Positions 1 through 6,233 of a stretch of 8,572 nt of DNA are shown here, one piece after another (position 1 is the stretch's first letter; each line of letters opens with the position of its first letter). The translations under genes were made by a program, and so were the position numbers. Location of the stretch: positions 1 through 8,572 of the forward strand of contig JAGHUU010000253.1 in assembly GCA_018064695.1 (NCBI GenBank), given 5' to 3'. The notes beneath the pieces were generated by a model. The model was not told the DNA's origin and did no database searches. It saw only the letters and a list, made by a program, of their open reading frames with translations. Origin of the DNA: Candidatus Blautia equi. GTDB lineage: Bacteria; Bacillota; Clostridia; Lachnospirales; Lachnospiraceae.

Positions 1-258
1 GCTAATGCAGAAGCCGAAGCTCCTGCAGAGGATGAAGCAGAGACAGCTGAAGCTCCTGATGCGCAGGCAGCTGCAGAAGAAGCTGAAACCGCTGAAGAGG
101 AAGATCCGGCTGACAACTTCTATGCTGAGGCAGCTACCGAAGCCCCTGTAGAAAAAGCTTCCGTAAGCTCCATCTCCACCCCGACCCTCTTTGGTGCCGG
201 TCTTGGCGGTATTTCCCTTCTTGGAATTCTTGCCATTTTCAAAAAACGTAAATCTTAA
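1..258 (+). CDS. C-terminal part of an acidic Ala/Glu/Pro-rich membrane-anchored protein (5' truncated)
   Basis: Frame 1 is open from the first base to a TAA at 256-258, giving 85 visible residues; the start lies outside the window. Roughly the first 45 residues are low complexity (Ala, Glu, Pro, Asp) with a loose repeat of about 11 codons: the 10-mer GAAGCTCCTG recurs at 16-25 and 49-58. After a short Ser/Thr stretch comes one hydrophobic segment of about 20 residues (from about LFGAGLGG to LLGILAIF) and a basic KKRKS end. This architecture fits an extracellular, extended acidic stalk held by a C-terminal transmembrane helix with a positive cytoplasmic tail. It resembles a sortase sorting signal in shape, but no LPxTG or NPQTN motif is visible before the helix. 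The missing N-terminal part would decide the function, and I do not recognise the family. The gene ends just before a strong terminator. Confidence 0.75.
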   Translation, partial: ANAEAEAPAEDEAETAEAPDAQAAAEEAETAEEEDPADNFYAEAATEAPVEKASVSSISTPTLFGAGLGGISLLGILAIFKKRKS

Positions 259-266
259 TAAATAAT

Positions 267-296
267 AAAAGCGAGTCATTTTCATGACTCGCTTTT
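267..296. terminator. Bidirectional intrinsic terminator between convergent genes
   Basis: A 13-bp perfect stem pairs 267-279 with 284-296 around a 4-nt loop (280-283). The core GCGAGTCAT/ATGACTCGC is flanked by A-tract and T-tract, so either strand reads hairpin plus U-tract. It sits 8 bp after the stop of the plus-strand gene and 15 bp after the stop of the minus-strand greA, and so can end both transcripts. Confidence 0.93.
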
Positions 297-311
297 TTAT
301 GTTTCTGATAC

Positions 312-812
312 TTAAAAGCCTCTGATCTCCTCATCTTCCGCTCCGGTCTTGTCGATGGAACGGATGCGCAGATAATAACTGAAATTCTCGTTTACCTTTA
401 CACATACACGGTCTCCCACTTTGTGGCCCTTTAAGGCTGTTCCGATGGGGGATTCAATGCTGACGCGGTTTTCCAGGGAGTTTCCTCTTATGGAGGTTAC
501 CAGCTTGTATTTTTCAATCTCGCCGTCCTCCTCAAATTCTACCTCCACCACGTCGTTCATGCCTACCTCGCCGTCTGCGGAGGTGTCCTCCACAACTATG
601 GCTGTTTTCAGCATGCGCTCCAGATAACGAATTCTGCTCTCGTTCTGGTTCTTATATCGTTTAGCCGCATAGTACTCAAAGTTTTCACTGAGATCGCCCT
701 GGGCTCTGGCTTCTTTTACTGCCTCGATGGCTTCTTTTCGGATCACCAGCTTTCTGTGTTCGATCTCCTGTTCAATTTTCTCCACATCTCTGGATGTCAG
801 TTTCTCTCCCAA
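312..812 (-). CDS. greA: GreA/GreB-family transcription elongation factor
   Basis: The 166-residue product has the two GreA parts. Residues 1-75 form a charged antiparallel coiled coil with the tip motif GDLSEN, in which D40 and E43 match the acidic pair that coordinates catalytic Mg2+ in RNA polymerase. Residues about 83-155 form the FKBP-like C-terminal domain, with SIESPIGTALKGHKVGD close to the family consensus. Gre factors enter the polymerase secondary channel and stimulate cleavage of backtracked transcripts. The protein is a little longer than the usual ~158 residues because of an acidic tail after residue 153. The start is TTG at 812, just after the in-frame stop of the upstream carD (TAA, one GAT codon, TTG). 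AAGGAG at 825-830 lies 12 nt ahead, inside carD. No ATG is available near the N-terminus, so TTG is the best start. The pair is probably translationally coupled. Family assignment is secure; whether it is the main GreA or a second paralogue cannot be told here. Confidence 0.93.
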   Translation of the reverse strand: MGEKLTSRDVEKIEQEIEHRKLVIRKEAIEAVKEARAQGDLSENFEYYAAKRYKNQNESRIRYLERMLKTAIVVEDTSADGEVGMNDVVEVEFEEDGEIEKYKLVTSIRGNSLENRVSIESPIGTALKGHKVGDRVCVKVNENFSYYLRIRSIDKTGAEDEEIRGF

Positions 813-815
813 ATC

Positions 816-1322
816 TTACACCTGCTCCTTCACTCTTTCATTGAGATAAGACTCCATCTGATTTTTGGGAACATCCAGGAGCATGGATAACTCTGAATAC
901 AGGTTGTCCTCTGCGATCTTCAGGTAACGTTCATCTGTGGCAGTTACCTTTTTTCCTCTGGAGCTCCGCTCAAGCTTTCTGAAATAGATGGTCTTAATGA
1001 TTCGTACCATTTCCCTGCTCTCGCAGCTCTTGATACATTCTTTATATTTTTCCTCACGGAGCTTGTCGTTGGATATGGATAAGGCCTCGATCTCCGGGAT
1101 CTCCCGGATCAGCTGTTCCGCTTCATCCCTGGTCATCATTCTCCTGATCACCAGGCGGCCGTTTTCCACCGGTGCGAATATTCTGCCTTCTGTCTTTCCG
1201 TCCGGACGAAGGACGTAATATAAGCGATCCTTCGGTACTCCGTCCATCTCCATGGTAGTAATATCCATCACCTGACAAATTCCGCTTTGTCCATAAACCA
1301 CATAATCTCCTGCCACAAACAT
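816..1322 (-). CDS. CarD/CdnL-family RNA polymerase-binding transcription regulator
   Basis: The product has 168 residues from ATG at 1322. Residues 1-60 (MFVAGDYVVYGQSGICQV...) form the Tudor-like RNA polymerase interaction domain typical of CarD/CdnL and the transcription-repair coupling factor. The rest is the all-helical DNA-contacting domain, with the family block EEKYKECIKSCESREMVRII and the later ATDERYLKIAEDNLYSEL. Family members bind the polymerase beta subunit and stabilise the open promoter complex. An ATG 12 bp upstream (1334) is in frame, but GAAAGG abuts it directly, whereas AGGATGAGG sits 6 nt before 1322 and CarD proteins normally begin MF-x-x-GD; I therefore prefer 1322. No tryptophan occurs in the protein, although several studied CarDs use a conserved Trp as a wedge at the upstream edge of the bubble. 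It is followed after 3 bp by greA. A specific role such as growth-rate or stress control cannot be read from the sequence. Confidence 0.9.
   Translation of the reverse strand: MFVAGDYVVYGQSGICQVMDITTMEMDGVPKDRLYYVLRPDGKTEGRIFAPVENGRLVIRRMMTRDEAEQLIREIPEIEALSISNDKLREEKYKECIKSCESREMVRIIKTIYFRKLERSSRGKKVTATDERYLKIAEDNLYSELSMLLDVPKNQMESYLNERVKEQV
825..830 (-). promoter_or_regulatory. Ribosome binding site of greA inside the end of carD
   Basis: AAGGAG on the minus strand lies 12 nt before the TTG start at 812 and within the last codons of carD. It supports the TTG start and termination-reinitiation between the two genes. The 12-nt spacing is longer than optimal. Confidence 0.6.
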
Positions 1323-1328
1323 TACGTT

Positions 1329-1337
1329 CCTCATCCT
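1329..1337 (-). promoter_or_regulatory. Ribosome binding site deciding the carD start
   Basis: AGGATGAGG on the minus strand ends 6 nt before the ATG at 1322. For the alternative in-frame ATG at 1334, the purine-rich stretch touches the start codon with no spacer. This favours the downstream start. Confidence 0.55.
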
Positions 1338-1398
1338 TTCTTTTACAGTTTATAGTATCCATTTCATCACAAATTCCGGCTAATCACCCATATTATCT

Positions 1399-1413
1399 AT
1401 AGTGTAACACTAT
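1399..1413. promoter_or_regulatory. Candidate operator: 15-bp perfect palindrome over the carD promoter
   Basis: ATAGTGT-A-ACACTAT is a perfect 7-bp inverted repeat around one base. It covers the proposed -10 hexamer (1401-1406) of the carD promoter, where a bound dimeric repressor would block initiation. The half-site resembles AGTGT/ACACT half-sites reported for some GntR-family (YtrA-like) regulators, but the spacing here is far shorter, so the regulator is unknown. Confidence 0.45.
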
Positions 1414-1429
1414 TCGTGATGTTCTGCAA
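1401..1429 (-). promoter_or_regulatory. Candidate sigma-A promoter of carD-greA
   Basis: On the minus strand, -35 TTGCAG (1424-1429) is separated by 17 bp from -10 TACACT (1401-1406). The hexamers are moderate matches. The region is AT-rich and lies in the 149-bp gap between the GTPase/NYN stop and the carD start. I saw no clear terminator in that gap, so carD-greA may also receive read-through. Confidence 0.4.
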
Positions 1430-1471
1430 AAGTTTTCTGAATATTTCGTATTATTTGTGAAAATTGATCAA

Positions 1472-4189
1472 TTACAGTTCTTTTTTTCCCAGCCGCACAT
1501 CCTCCATGAATCTGGCCATCTCAGGGGAGACCTGATCGATGAGGAAGTTTCTGGTGCTCTGTTTTCCCTCCGTCCACTCCTGGCGGATCTGGGTGCTGGC
1601 ACGGTCAAGCTCCTCCTTAAGATCCGAGGCGGTCATTCTGACTGCGCCCTGTCCCATGATGATGATCTGCTCCAGACCATCCGAGGTGGCTACCGTTACC
1701 AGATTCTGCCCGCTGAGCTTGTGGGCCGTCTTTTCAATAAACTGGTCTGCGGTCTCTGCTTCTTTCGTAAAGACCACATCAATGTTGTGATACTTCATGA
1801 TCTCTTCCCGGTGTCCCTGCACGCGGTAGGCATCAAACACCAGAATGAGATGACATTTTTTGAAGCCCTGATAGTTGCTCATCTGCTCCATGAGCTGATC
1901 CCTGGCTGCGTCGATGCTGACTTTGGAGAGCTCACGCAGATCGTCCCAGGAAAAGATGATATTATAGCCGTCCACCAGCAGGTACTCGTCCTGAATTTTC
2001 TTTGGTGCACGGTGTCTTGTATATTCGGATGGTGCGTGGACCACCCTCTTCTGGAATGCCGCGCGCTCTTTTTTTATGGCACCGAAGGTCCGCTCAAAGA
2101 TAGCCTTCAGTTCTTCCTCCTCCGCATAGCTTCCGCTGTAGGAGTGCTTGCCGTTAGGAGTTTTTGGTGCAGGCGGAAGTTCCACCGGCGGCAGTTCCCA
2201 GTATTCCTCCTCCGGGACCACGCCTCCCTCCATGTGAGCATAGGCATCCACCTGATACCAGGGAACCAGAAAACCGGCGCCGTGGGCACAGAATACGGAG
2301 GAAGTAGGATTCTCCATATCGCGCTCGGAGTCGTAGCCAATGGCCTTCACTACCTCATCCTGATCGTCACATGGGGCATAGCCCTTCAGGCTGCAGAAAA
2401 GTCTGCCCTCACCTCTGGAATAAGAGATGACCTGACTCTGGTAGTCCCTCATGCCGGAGACCGGTGCGGTTCCGGTGAGGATCGCCATATCGCCCTCCTG
2501 CTCCGGGGAACCGAAGGTGCCCTTCATTTTCTGGATATCTGTCATGGCACGGCCGATCACATCCGCCGGTACCTCCAGACGAAATTCATAGTATGGTTCC
2601 AGCAGAATGCTCCTGGCTTTCTTAAGTCCCTGACGGACTGCACGGTAGGTGGCCTGGCGGAAATCGCCGCCCTCTGTGTGCTTCAGATGGGCTTTTCCGG
2701 TCACCAGGGTGATCTGGATATCGGTGATAGGGGAACCTGTCAGAACGCCCAGATGTTCCTTCTCCTCCAGATGGGTGAAGATCAGGCGCTGCCAGTTGCG
2801 GCTGAGTACATCCTCGCTGCAGGCGGTGAAAAGCTGAATACCGCTGCCGCGCTCGCCCGGCTCCAGCAGAAGATGAACCTCTGCATAGTGACGCAGGGGC
2901 TCATAATGTCCCACGCCCTCCATAGGCTCCGCAATGGTTTCTTTATATACAATATTCCCGTTTCCGAAATCCACAGCCACCTTGAAGCGGTCCCAGATGA
3001 GACTTTTTAAGATCTCTGTCTGCACCTCTCCCATGAGCTGCGCGTGGATCTCTCCCAGCTGCTCATCCCATACAATGTGCAGCTGCGGCTCTTCCTCCTC
3101 CAGCTGGCGGAGTTTTCTCAGCATCACATGTACATCGCAGTCGGAAGGAAGGATGATCTGATAATTCAGTACCGGCTCCAGCACAGGCACTTCGGAATCA
3201 GGTTCCGCGCCAAGGCCTTCTCCCGGGTAGGTTCTGGTAAGGCCTGTGACGGCACAGATGGAGCCCGCCGCAGCCTCAGTAATCGGTTCAAAACGCGCGC
3301 CGGAATAGACGCGCATCTGGTCCACCTTCTCCTCCCAGCTTCCGTCCTCGTTTTCCTCAGTATAAGGATTTCTGCTGCCGCTCTTATCATCGGATAAGAT
3401 GGTTTTGACCTTCAGGCTTCCGCCTGTGATCTTCATATAAGTCAGACGATTTCCCTGATCGTCTCTGGCGATCTTAAATACCTTGGCACCGAATTCCTCC
3501 GGATAGTACTGTTCTTTTGTATATCTGCCAAGCCCGCGAAGGAAGTCCTCCACTCCTGTGAGCTTTAAGGCTGAGCCAAAATAGCAGGGATAGAGCTCCC
3601 GGCTTTCTATAAGATCGGCAGCGGCATCCTCCCTGAGTTCGCCGCTCTCCAGATATTCCTCCAGCAGGTCCTCATGGCACACTGCCACGTTTTCCTTCCA
3701 CTCTTCCTCCGGAACGTCCGCGGAAAAATCTACGCAGTTGCCGCTTAAGCGTTTTTTCAGTTCGGCCATCAGGGCATCCCTGTCTGTGCCGTCCTGGTCC
3801 ATTTTGTTGATGAAAAGGAAGACCGGAACCTGGTAGCGTTCCAGAAGGCGCCATAATGTCATGGTGTGGCTCTGCACGCCGTCCATGCCGTTGATCACAA
3901 GAATGGCATAGTCCAGAACCTGCAGGGTTCTTTCCATCTCCGCGGAAAAATCCACATGCCCCGGGGTATCCAGAAGGGTGATCTCCATATCGTCTGTGGA
4001 GAGCTGTGCCTGTTTGGAAAAGATGGTAATGCCGCGGGCCTTCTCCAGCTCATAGTTGTCCAGGAAAGCATCCTTATGGTCCACTCTTCCCAGTTTTCGG
4101 ATCCGTCCGCATAGATACAGAAGACTCTCGGAGAGAGTGGTCTTGCCGGCATCTACGTGGGCCAGGATTCCAATAATCAGTTTTTTCAT
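1472..4189 (-). CDS. Tet(M)/EF-G-like ribosomal GTPase fused to a YacP/Rae1-like NYN endoribonuclease domain
   Basis: The 905-residue product has a translational GTPase at its N-terminus: G1 AHVDAGKT (10-17), G2 RGITI (52-56), G3 DTPGH (74-78), G4 NKMD (128-131) and G5 SAL (206-208). Domain II follows from about 230 without the EF-G G' insert, as in Tet(M)-type ribosomal protection proteins. EF-G-like domains III-V run to about residue 620. The domain IV tip reads HTEGGDFR (504-511), not the Tet(M) SPVSTPADFR loop. After a Pro-rich linker and charged helix (about 663-715) comes a NYN_YacP domain (about 735-860) with LLVDGYNII, VFDAYR, ETADQ and ATSDGLEQ. The four acids D740, D786, D815 and D837 are all present. 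B. subtilis Rae1/YacP cuts mRNA in the ribosomal A-site, so I infer a ribosome-directed mRNA nuclease or quality-control factor rather than tetracycline resistance. Tet(M) itself is about 640 residues. AAGGAG (4202-4207) lies 12 nt before the ATG. The gene follows capA by 38 bp. Confidence 0.9.
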   Translation of the reverse strand: MKKLIIGILAHVDAGKTTLSESLLYLCGRIRKLGRVDHKDAFLDNYELEKARGITIFSKQAQLSTDDMEITLLDTPGHVDFSAEMERTLQVLDYAILVINGMDGVQSHTMTLWRLLERYQVPVFLFINKMDQDGTDRDALMAELKKRLSGNCVDFSADVPEEEWKENVAVCHEDLLEEYLESGELREDAAADLIESRELYPCYFGSALKLTGVEDFLRGLGRYTKEQYYPEEFGAKVFKIARDDQGNRLTYMKITGGSLKVKTILSDDKSGSRNPYTEENEDGSWEEKVDQMRVYSGARFEPITEAAAGSICAVTGLTRTYPGEGLGAEPDSEVPVLEPVLNYQIILPSDCDVHVMLRKLRQLEEEEPQLHIVWDEQLGEIHAQLMGEVQTEILKSLIWDRFKVAVDFGNGNIVYKETIAEPMEGVGHYEPLRHYAEVHLLLEPGERGSGIQLFTACSEDVLSRNWQRLIFTHLEEKEHLGVLTGSPITDIQITLVTGKAHLKHTEGGDFRQATYRAVRQGLKKARSILLEPYYEFRLEVPADVIGRAMTDIQKMKGTFGSPEQEGDMAILTGTAPVSGMRDYQSQVISYSRGEGRLFCSLKGYAPCDDQDEVVKAIGYDSERDMENPTSSVFCAHGAGFLVPWYQVDAYAHMEGGVVPEEEYWELPPVELPPAPKTPNGKHSYSGSYAEEEELKAIFERTFGAIKKERAAFQKRVVHAPSEYTRHRAPKKIQDEYLLVDGYNIIFSWDDLRELSKVSIDAARDQLMEQMSNYQGFKKCHLILVFDAYRVQGHREEIMKYHNIDVVFTKEAETADQFIEKTAHKLSGQNLVTVATSDGLEQIIIMGQGAVRMTASDLKEELDRASTQIRQEWTEGKQSTRNFLIDQVSPEMARFMEDVRLGKKEL

Positions 4190-4227
4190 GTATCTGTATT
4201 TCTCCTTGCGACACCTGTCAGGAAAGA

Positions 4228-5610
4228 TCAGGTATCAAATTCAACTGTACTCAGGATCTCCTTCACCTTTTCAAGTCCCGGTCCAAGCTCCTCCATGGTT
4301 CTGTCGTAGGAAGCCTGGGCTTCATTCTTAATGCCGGATAAACCGGTATTTTTTTCCAGATTTTCCACATCATCCAGAGGGAGGATGTAGTAGAGATTAT
4401 TGCCCTCATGACGCTGGCAGTATACCCAGGTAGGGGTCAGGTTCACATCCCTTAAGAGTACTTTGGCGTCGCGGTTTCGGTGAATGGTCAGGGTTACAAT
4501 GACGCCGTCCTCGGTATGGCCCTCCGGCATCTCCTCAATAAGGTCTTTTCTCTGGTTGCAGAAGGCATTTCCAACGGAATAGATGCAGAACATTCTGTGA
4601 CCTTCGTCGGTCTCCAGCATATCGATCGGCTGTTCACAGTGCGGGTGACCGCCTATGATGGCATCCACGCCCATCTCGCAGAGCTTCTTTGCTATATTTC
4701 TCTGCTCCTGGGATTCCTTCAGCTGGTATTCCGTGCCCCAGTGGAGGTTCACGATCAGGAACTGGGCTCCGTCTGCCCTCATCTGATTCAGGTTTTCTTC
4801 CAGCTCTTTATAGAACTTATCCAGTTTTTTGTAGTTAAAGGTATTGATAAGGGGAACATCCTCTTTTCTTAGAACGCTGGCATTTAATTCCACGTCGTTT
4901 GGATCCCCGTTATTTTCGTTTGGTTCATATACATAGTTGATATAGCCAACCTTAATGTCATTGATCTCCTCAATGTGGTATGGCTTCTCGTTTGTGTTCA
5001 TACGAACGCCGCCGTAGAGCAGTCCTCTTTTGTTGAAGACATCCATGGTTCTTCGGAAGCCCTCTGACATGCCGTCATAGAGGTGATTGGATGCCAGGTT
5101 CTGAAGGTCTATGCCGCTGTCCGCAATATTCTGCACCAGGATATCCGGTGTCTGGAAGCTTGGGTATCCGGAGTAGTCTCCGCCGGTAAGGGAACCCTCA
5201 AACTCGGAGGTCATAAAATCCGGTTTGGAATAGGCAGATTTGATAAATTTAAAGCAGTCAGAGAAATCATACTGATCCTGACCACGGGAATAGCGCTCGG
5301 AATTGAGAATCGGTCCGTGTAGGATAAAGGATCCGGTGGCGCCCACCGTGATCTCCTTTGGACCATATTTGCGCTCAAATTCTGCGGCTTCCTCTGCCTT
5401 CTTCTCATGATAGCTGTCCACTGCGTGGTTTACTTTTCGAACCACTGCGCGAACGCCAAGAAAAACGCCTGTCCCCAGAGTGAGGAGGATCAGCAGCATG
5501 ATTCCGCCCCTCAGCATAAGCTTTCTTCTATATTTTCTGTATTTTGCAGAATTCCTCTTTAACAGCGCCTGTTTTCTGTGCGCTGCGCTTCTCATGTTTT
5601 TCTTCTTCAT
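4228..5610 (-). CDS. CapA-family (PGA_cap) membrane-anchored metallophosphoesterase-like protein
   Basis: The 460-residue product has a very basic N-terminus, one transmembrane segment (about 34-53), then an extracytoplasmic CapA/PgsA-type calcineurin-like domain (about 86-400). Visible family motifs are ASNHLYDG (173-180), NLHWGTEY (288-295), GGHPH (320-324) and YSVGNAF (344-350). CapA-family proteins are linked to poly-gamma-glutamate or other surface polymer synthesis, but many clostridial members stand alone with unknown substrate, as here: no capB or capC lies nearby. The first metal-binding motif, usually ATGD, reads ATGS with Ser at 94, so a metal-ligand Asp seems lost. A helical tail follows the domain. 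ATG at 5610 has AGGA only a few bases upstream; an ATG five codons in is possible. An extended -10 promoter lies at 5669-5677. It is first in a likely two-gene unit with the GTPase/NYN gene, which starts 38 bp after its stop. Confidence 0.85.
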   Translation of the reverse strand: MKKKNMRSAAHRKQALLKRNSAKYRKYRRKLMLRGGIMLLILLTLGTGVFLGVRAVVRKVNHAVDSYHEKKAEEAAEFERKYGPKEITVGATGSFILHGPILNSERYSRGQDQYDFSDCFKFIKSAYSKPDFMTSEFEGSLTGGDYSGYPSFQTPDILVQNIADSGIDLQNLASNHLYDGMSEGFRRTMDVFNKRGLLYGGVRMNTNEKPYHIEEINDIKVGYINYVYEPNENNGDPNDVELNASVLRKEDVPLINTFNYKKLDKFYKELEENLNQMRADGAQFLIVNLHWGTEYQLKESQEQRNIAKKLCEMGVDAIIGGHPHCEQPIDMLETDEGHRMFCIYSVGNAFCNQRKDLIEEMPEGHTEDGVIVTLTIHRNRDAKVLLRDVNLTPTWVYCQRHEGNNLYYILPLDDVENLEKNTGLSGIKNEAQASYDRTMEELGPGLEKVKEILSTVEFDT

Positions 5611-5668
5611 CTTTCCTGTCCCTGTTCCCGAAAAACGTCCCTTTCCAGACTATTGGCATAACATTTTT

Positions 5669-5677
5669 ATTATAACA
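5669..5677 (-). promoter_or_regulatory. Extended -10 promoter of capA
   Basis: On the minus strand TGTTATAAT gives a perfect -10 hexamer (5669-5674) with the TGn extension (5675-5677). No good -35 is seen 16-18 bp upstream, which is common for extended -10 promoters. It lies 59 bp before the capA start, leaving a leader of roughly 50 nt. Confidence 0.6.
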
Positions 5678-5698
5678 CAAAATCCATGGGCTGATGTT

Positions 5699-6196
5699 TT
5701 ATTTTTCATAAGCCAGCCTTGGATCGTTGTCCTCCACCACATAAATGATGCCCCTCTGCTCAAAGCCGAGTTTTTTCAGAAGTCCCTGCATCACCACATT
5801 GTCGCCGTGGGTATCGATCTTCAGGTGTCCGCACTGGTCAAAGGCCCAGTTCAGGCAGAAAGCGCCGATCCCCTTTTCAGATCCGTCTGTGGCAATGCGG
5901 TGCACTACGCCGTAAAGCGGATTCTCGTCCCTCCAGCTTCCGCTGGCCATCTCCCGGTAGGTAGGTTCGATATCATCGCCGTAATCATAGAAAAATACCG
6001 CTATGACCTGATCTGCATCGTTCACGCACACATGGCTCTTTCCGTTTTTGATGTCCTCGTGGATGAGGGCCTCCGGCGGCCAGCAGGTAGGGCCCCACTG
6101 ATTCGGATTTCCGTGGGCTGCCATAAAGCTGCGGGCGTGGGCATAGATCTCCATGACACGGGTAAAGTCGGCTTCTGTTGTTTTTCTGATCTTCAT
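5699..6196 (-). CDS. GNAT-family N-acetyltransferase
   Basis: The 165-residue product has the GNAT layout. An N-terminal strand and helix (MKIRKTTEADFTRVMEIY) are followed by the block NPNQWGPTCWPP (30-41). Motif A (about 97-120) carries the acetyl-CoA pyrophosphate loop SEKGIGAF (106-113), and motif B (about 125-150) contains THGDNVVMQGLLKKLGFEQRG. GNAT enzymes move the acetyl group of acetyl-CoA to an amine on a small molecule, peptide or protein. The substrate cannot be read from the sequence. ATG at 6196 has AGAGG about 9 nt upstream, a good ribosome binding site. The gene starts 37 bp after the EamA permease stop, so the two are probably one transcript; a permease-acetyltransferase pairing could serve metabolite export or detoxification, which is only an inference. 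No clear terminator follows before the capA promoter. Confidence 0.88.
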   Translation of the reverse strand: MKIRKTTEADFTRVMEIYAHARSFMAAHGNPNQWGPTCWPPEALIHEDIKNGKSHVCVNDADQVIAVFFYDYGDDIEPTYREMASGSWRDENPLYGVVHRIATDGSEKGIGAFCLNWAFDQCGHLKIDTHGDNVVMQGLLKKLGFEQRGIIYVVEDNDPRLAYEK

Positions 6197-6233
6197 TTTC
6201 TATAACCTCTTTTATTTCTATATTACAATTACA

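Noticed and set aside
1462..1473. AATTGATCAATT palindrome at the end of the GTPase/NYN gene as a terminator
   Set aside because: The stem is short and AT-rich with no loop and no following U-tract, so it is unlikely to end transcription; a chance palindrome is more likely.
1457..3010. Long plus-strand reading frame (517 codons) antisense to the GTPase/NYN gene
   Set aside because: It overlaps a gene with clear domains in full; its translation is rich in His, Cys and Leu without recognisable domains and it has no good ribosome binding site. It is a codon-bias shadow.
1472..4189. Annotation of the GTPase gene as a tetracycline-resistance determinant
   Set aside because: Overall similarity to Tet(M) is real, but the domain IV tip loop differs, the protein is about 265 residues longer because of the NYN part, and no mobile element or resistance context is present.
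4480..4872. Plus-strand reading frame antisense to capA
   Set aside because: It lies wholly within a well-supported CapA-family gene and shows no domain or translation signal.
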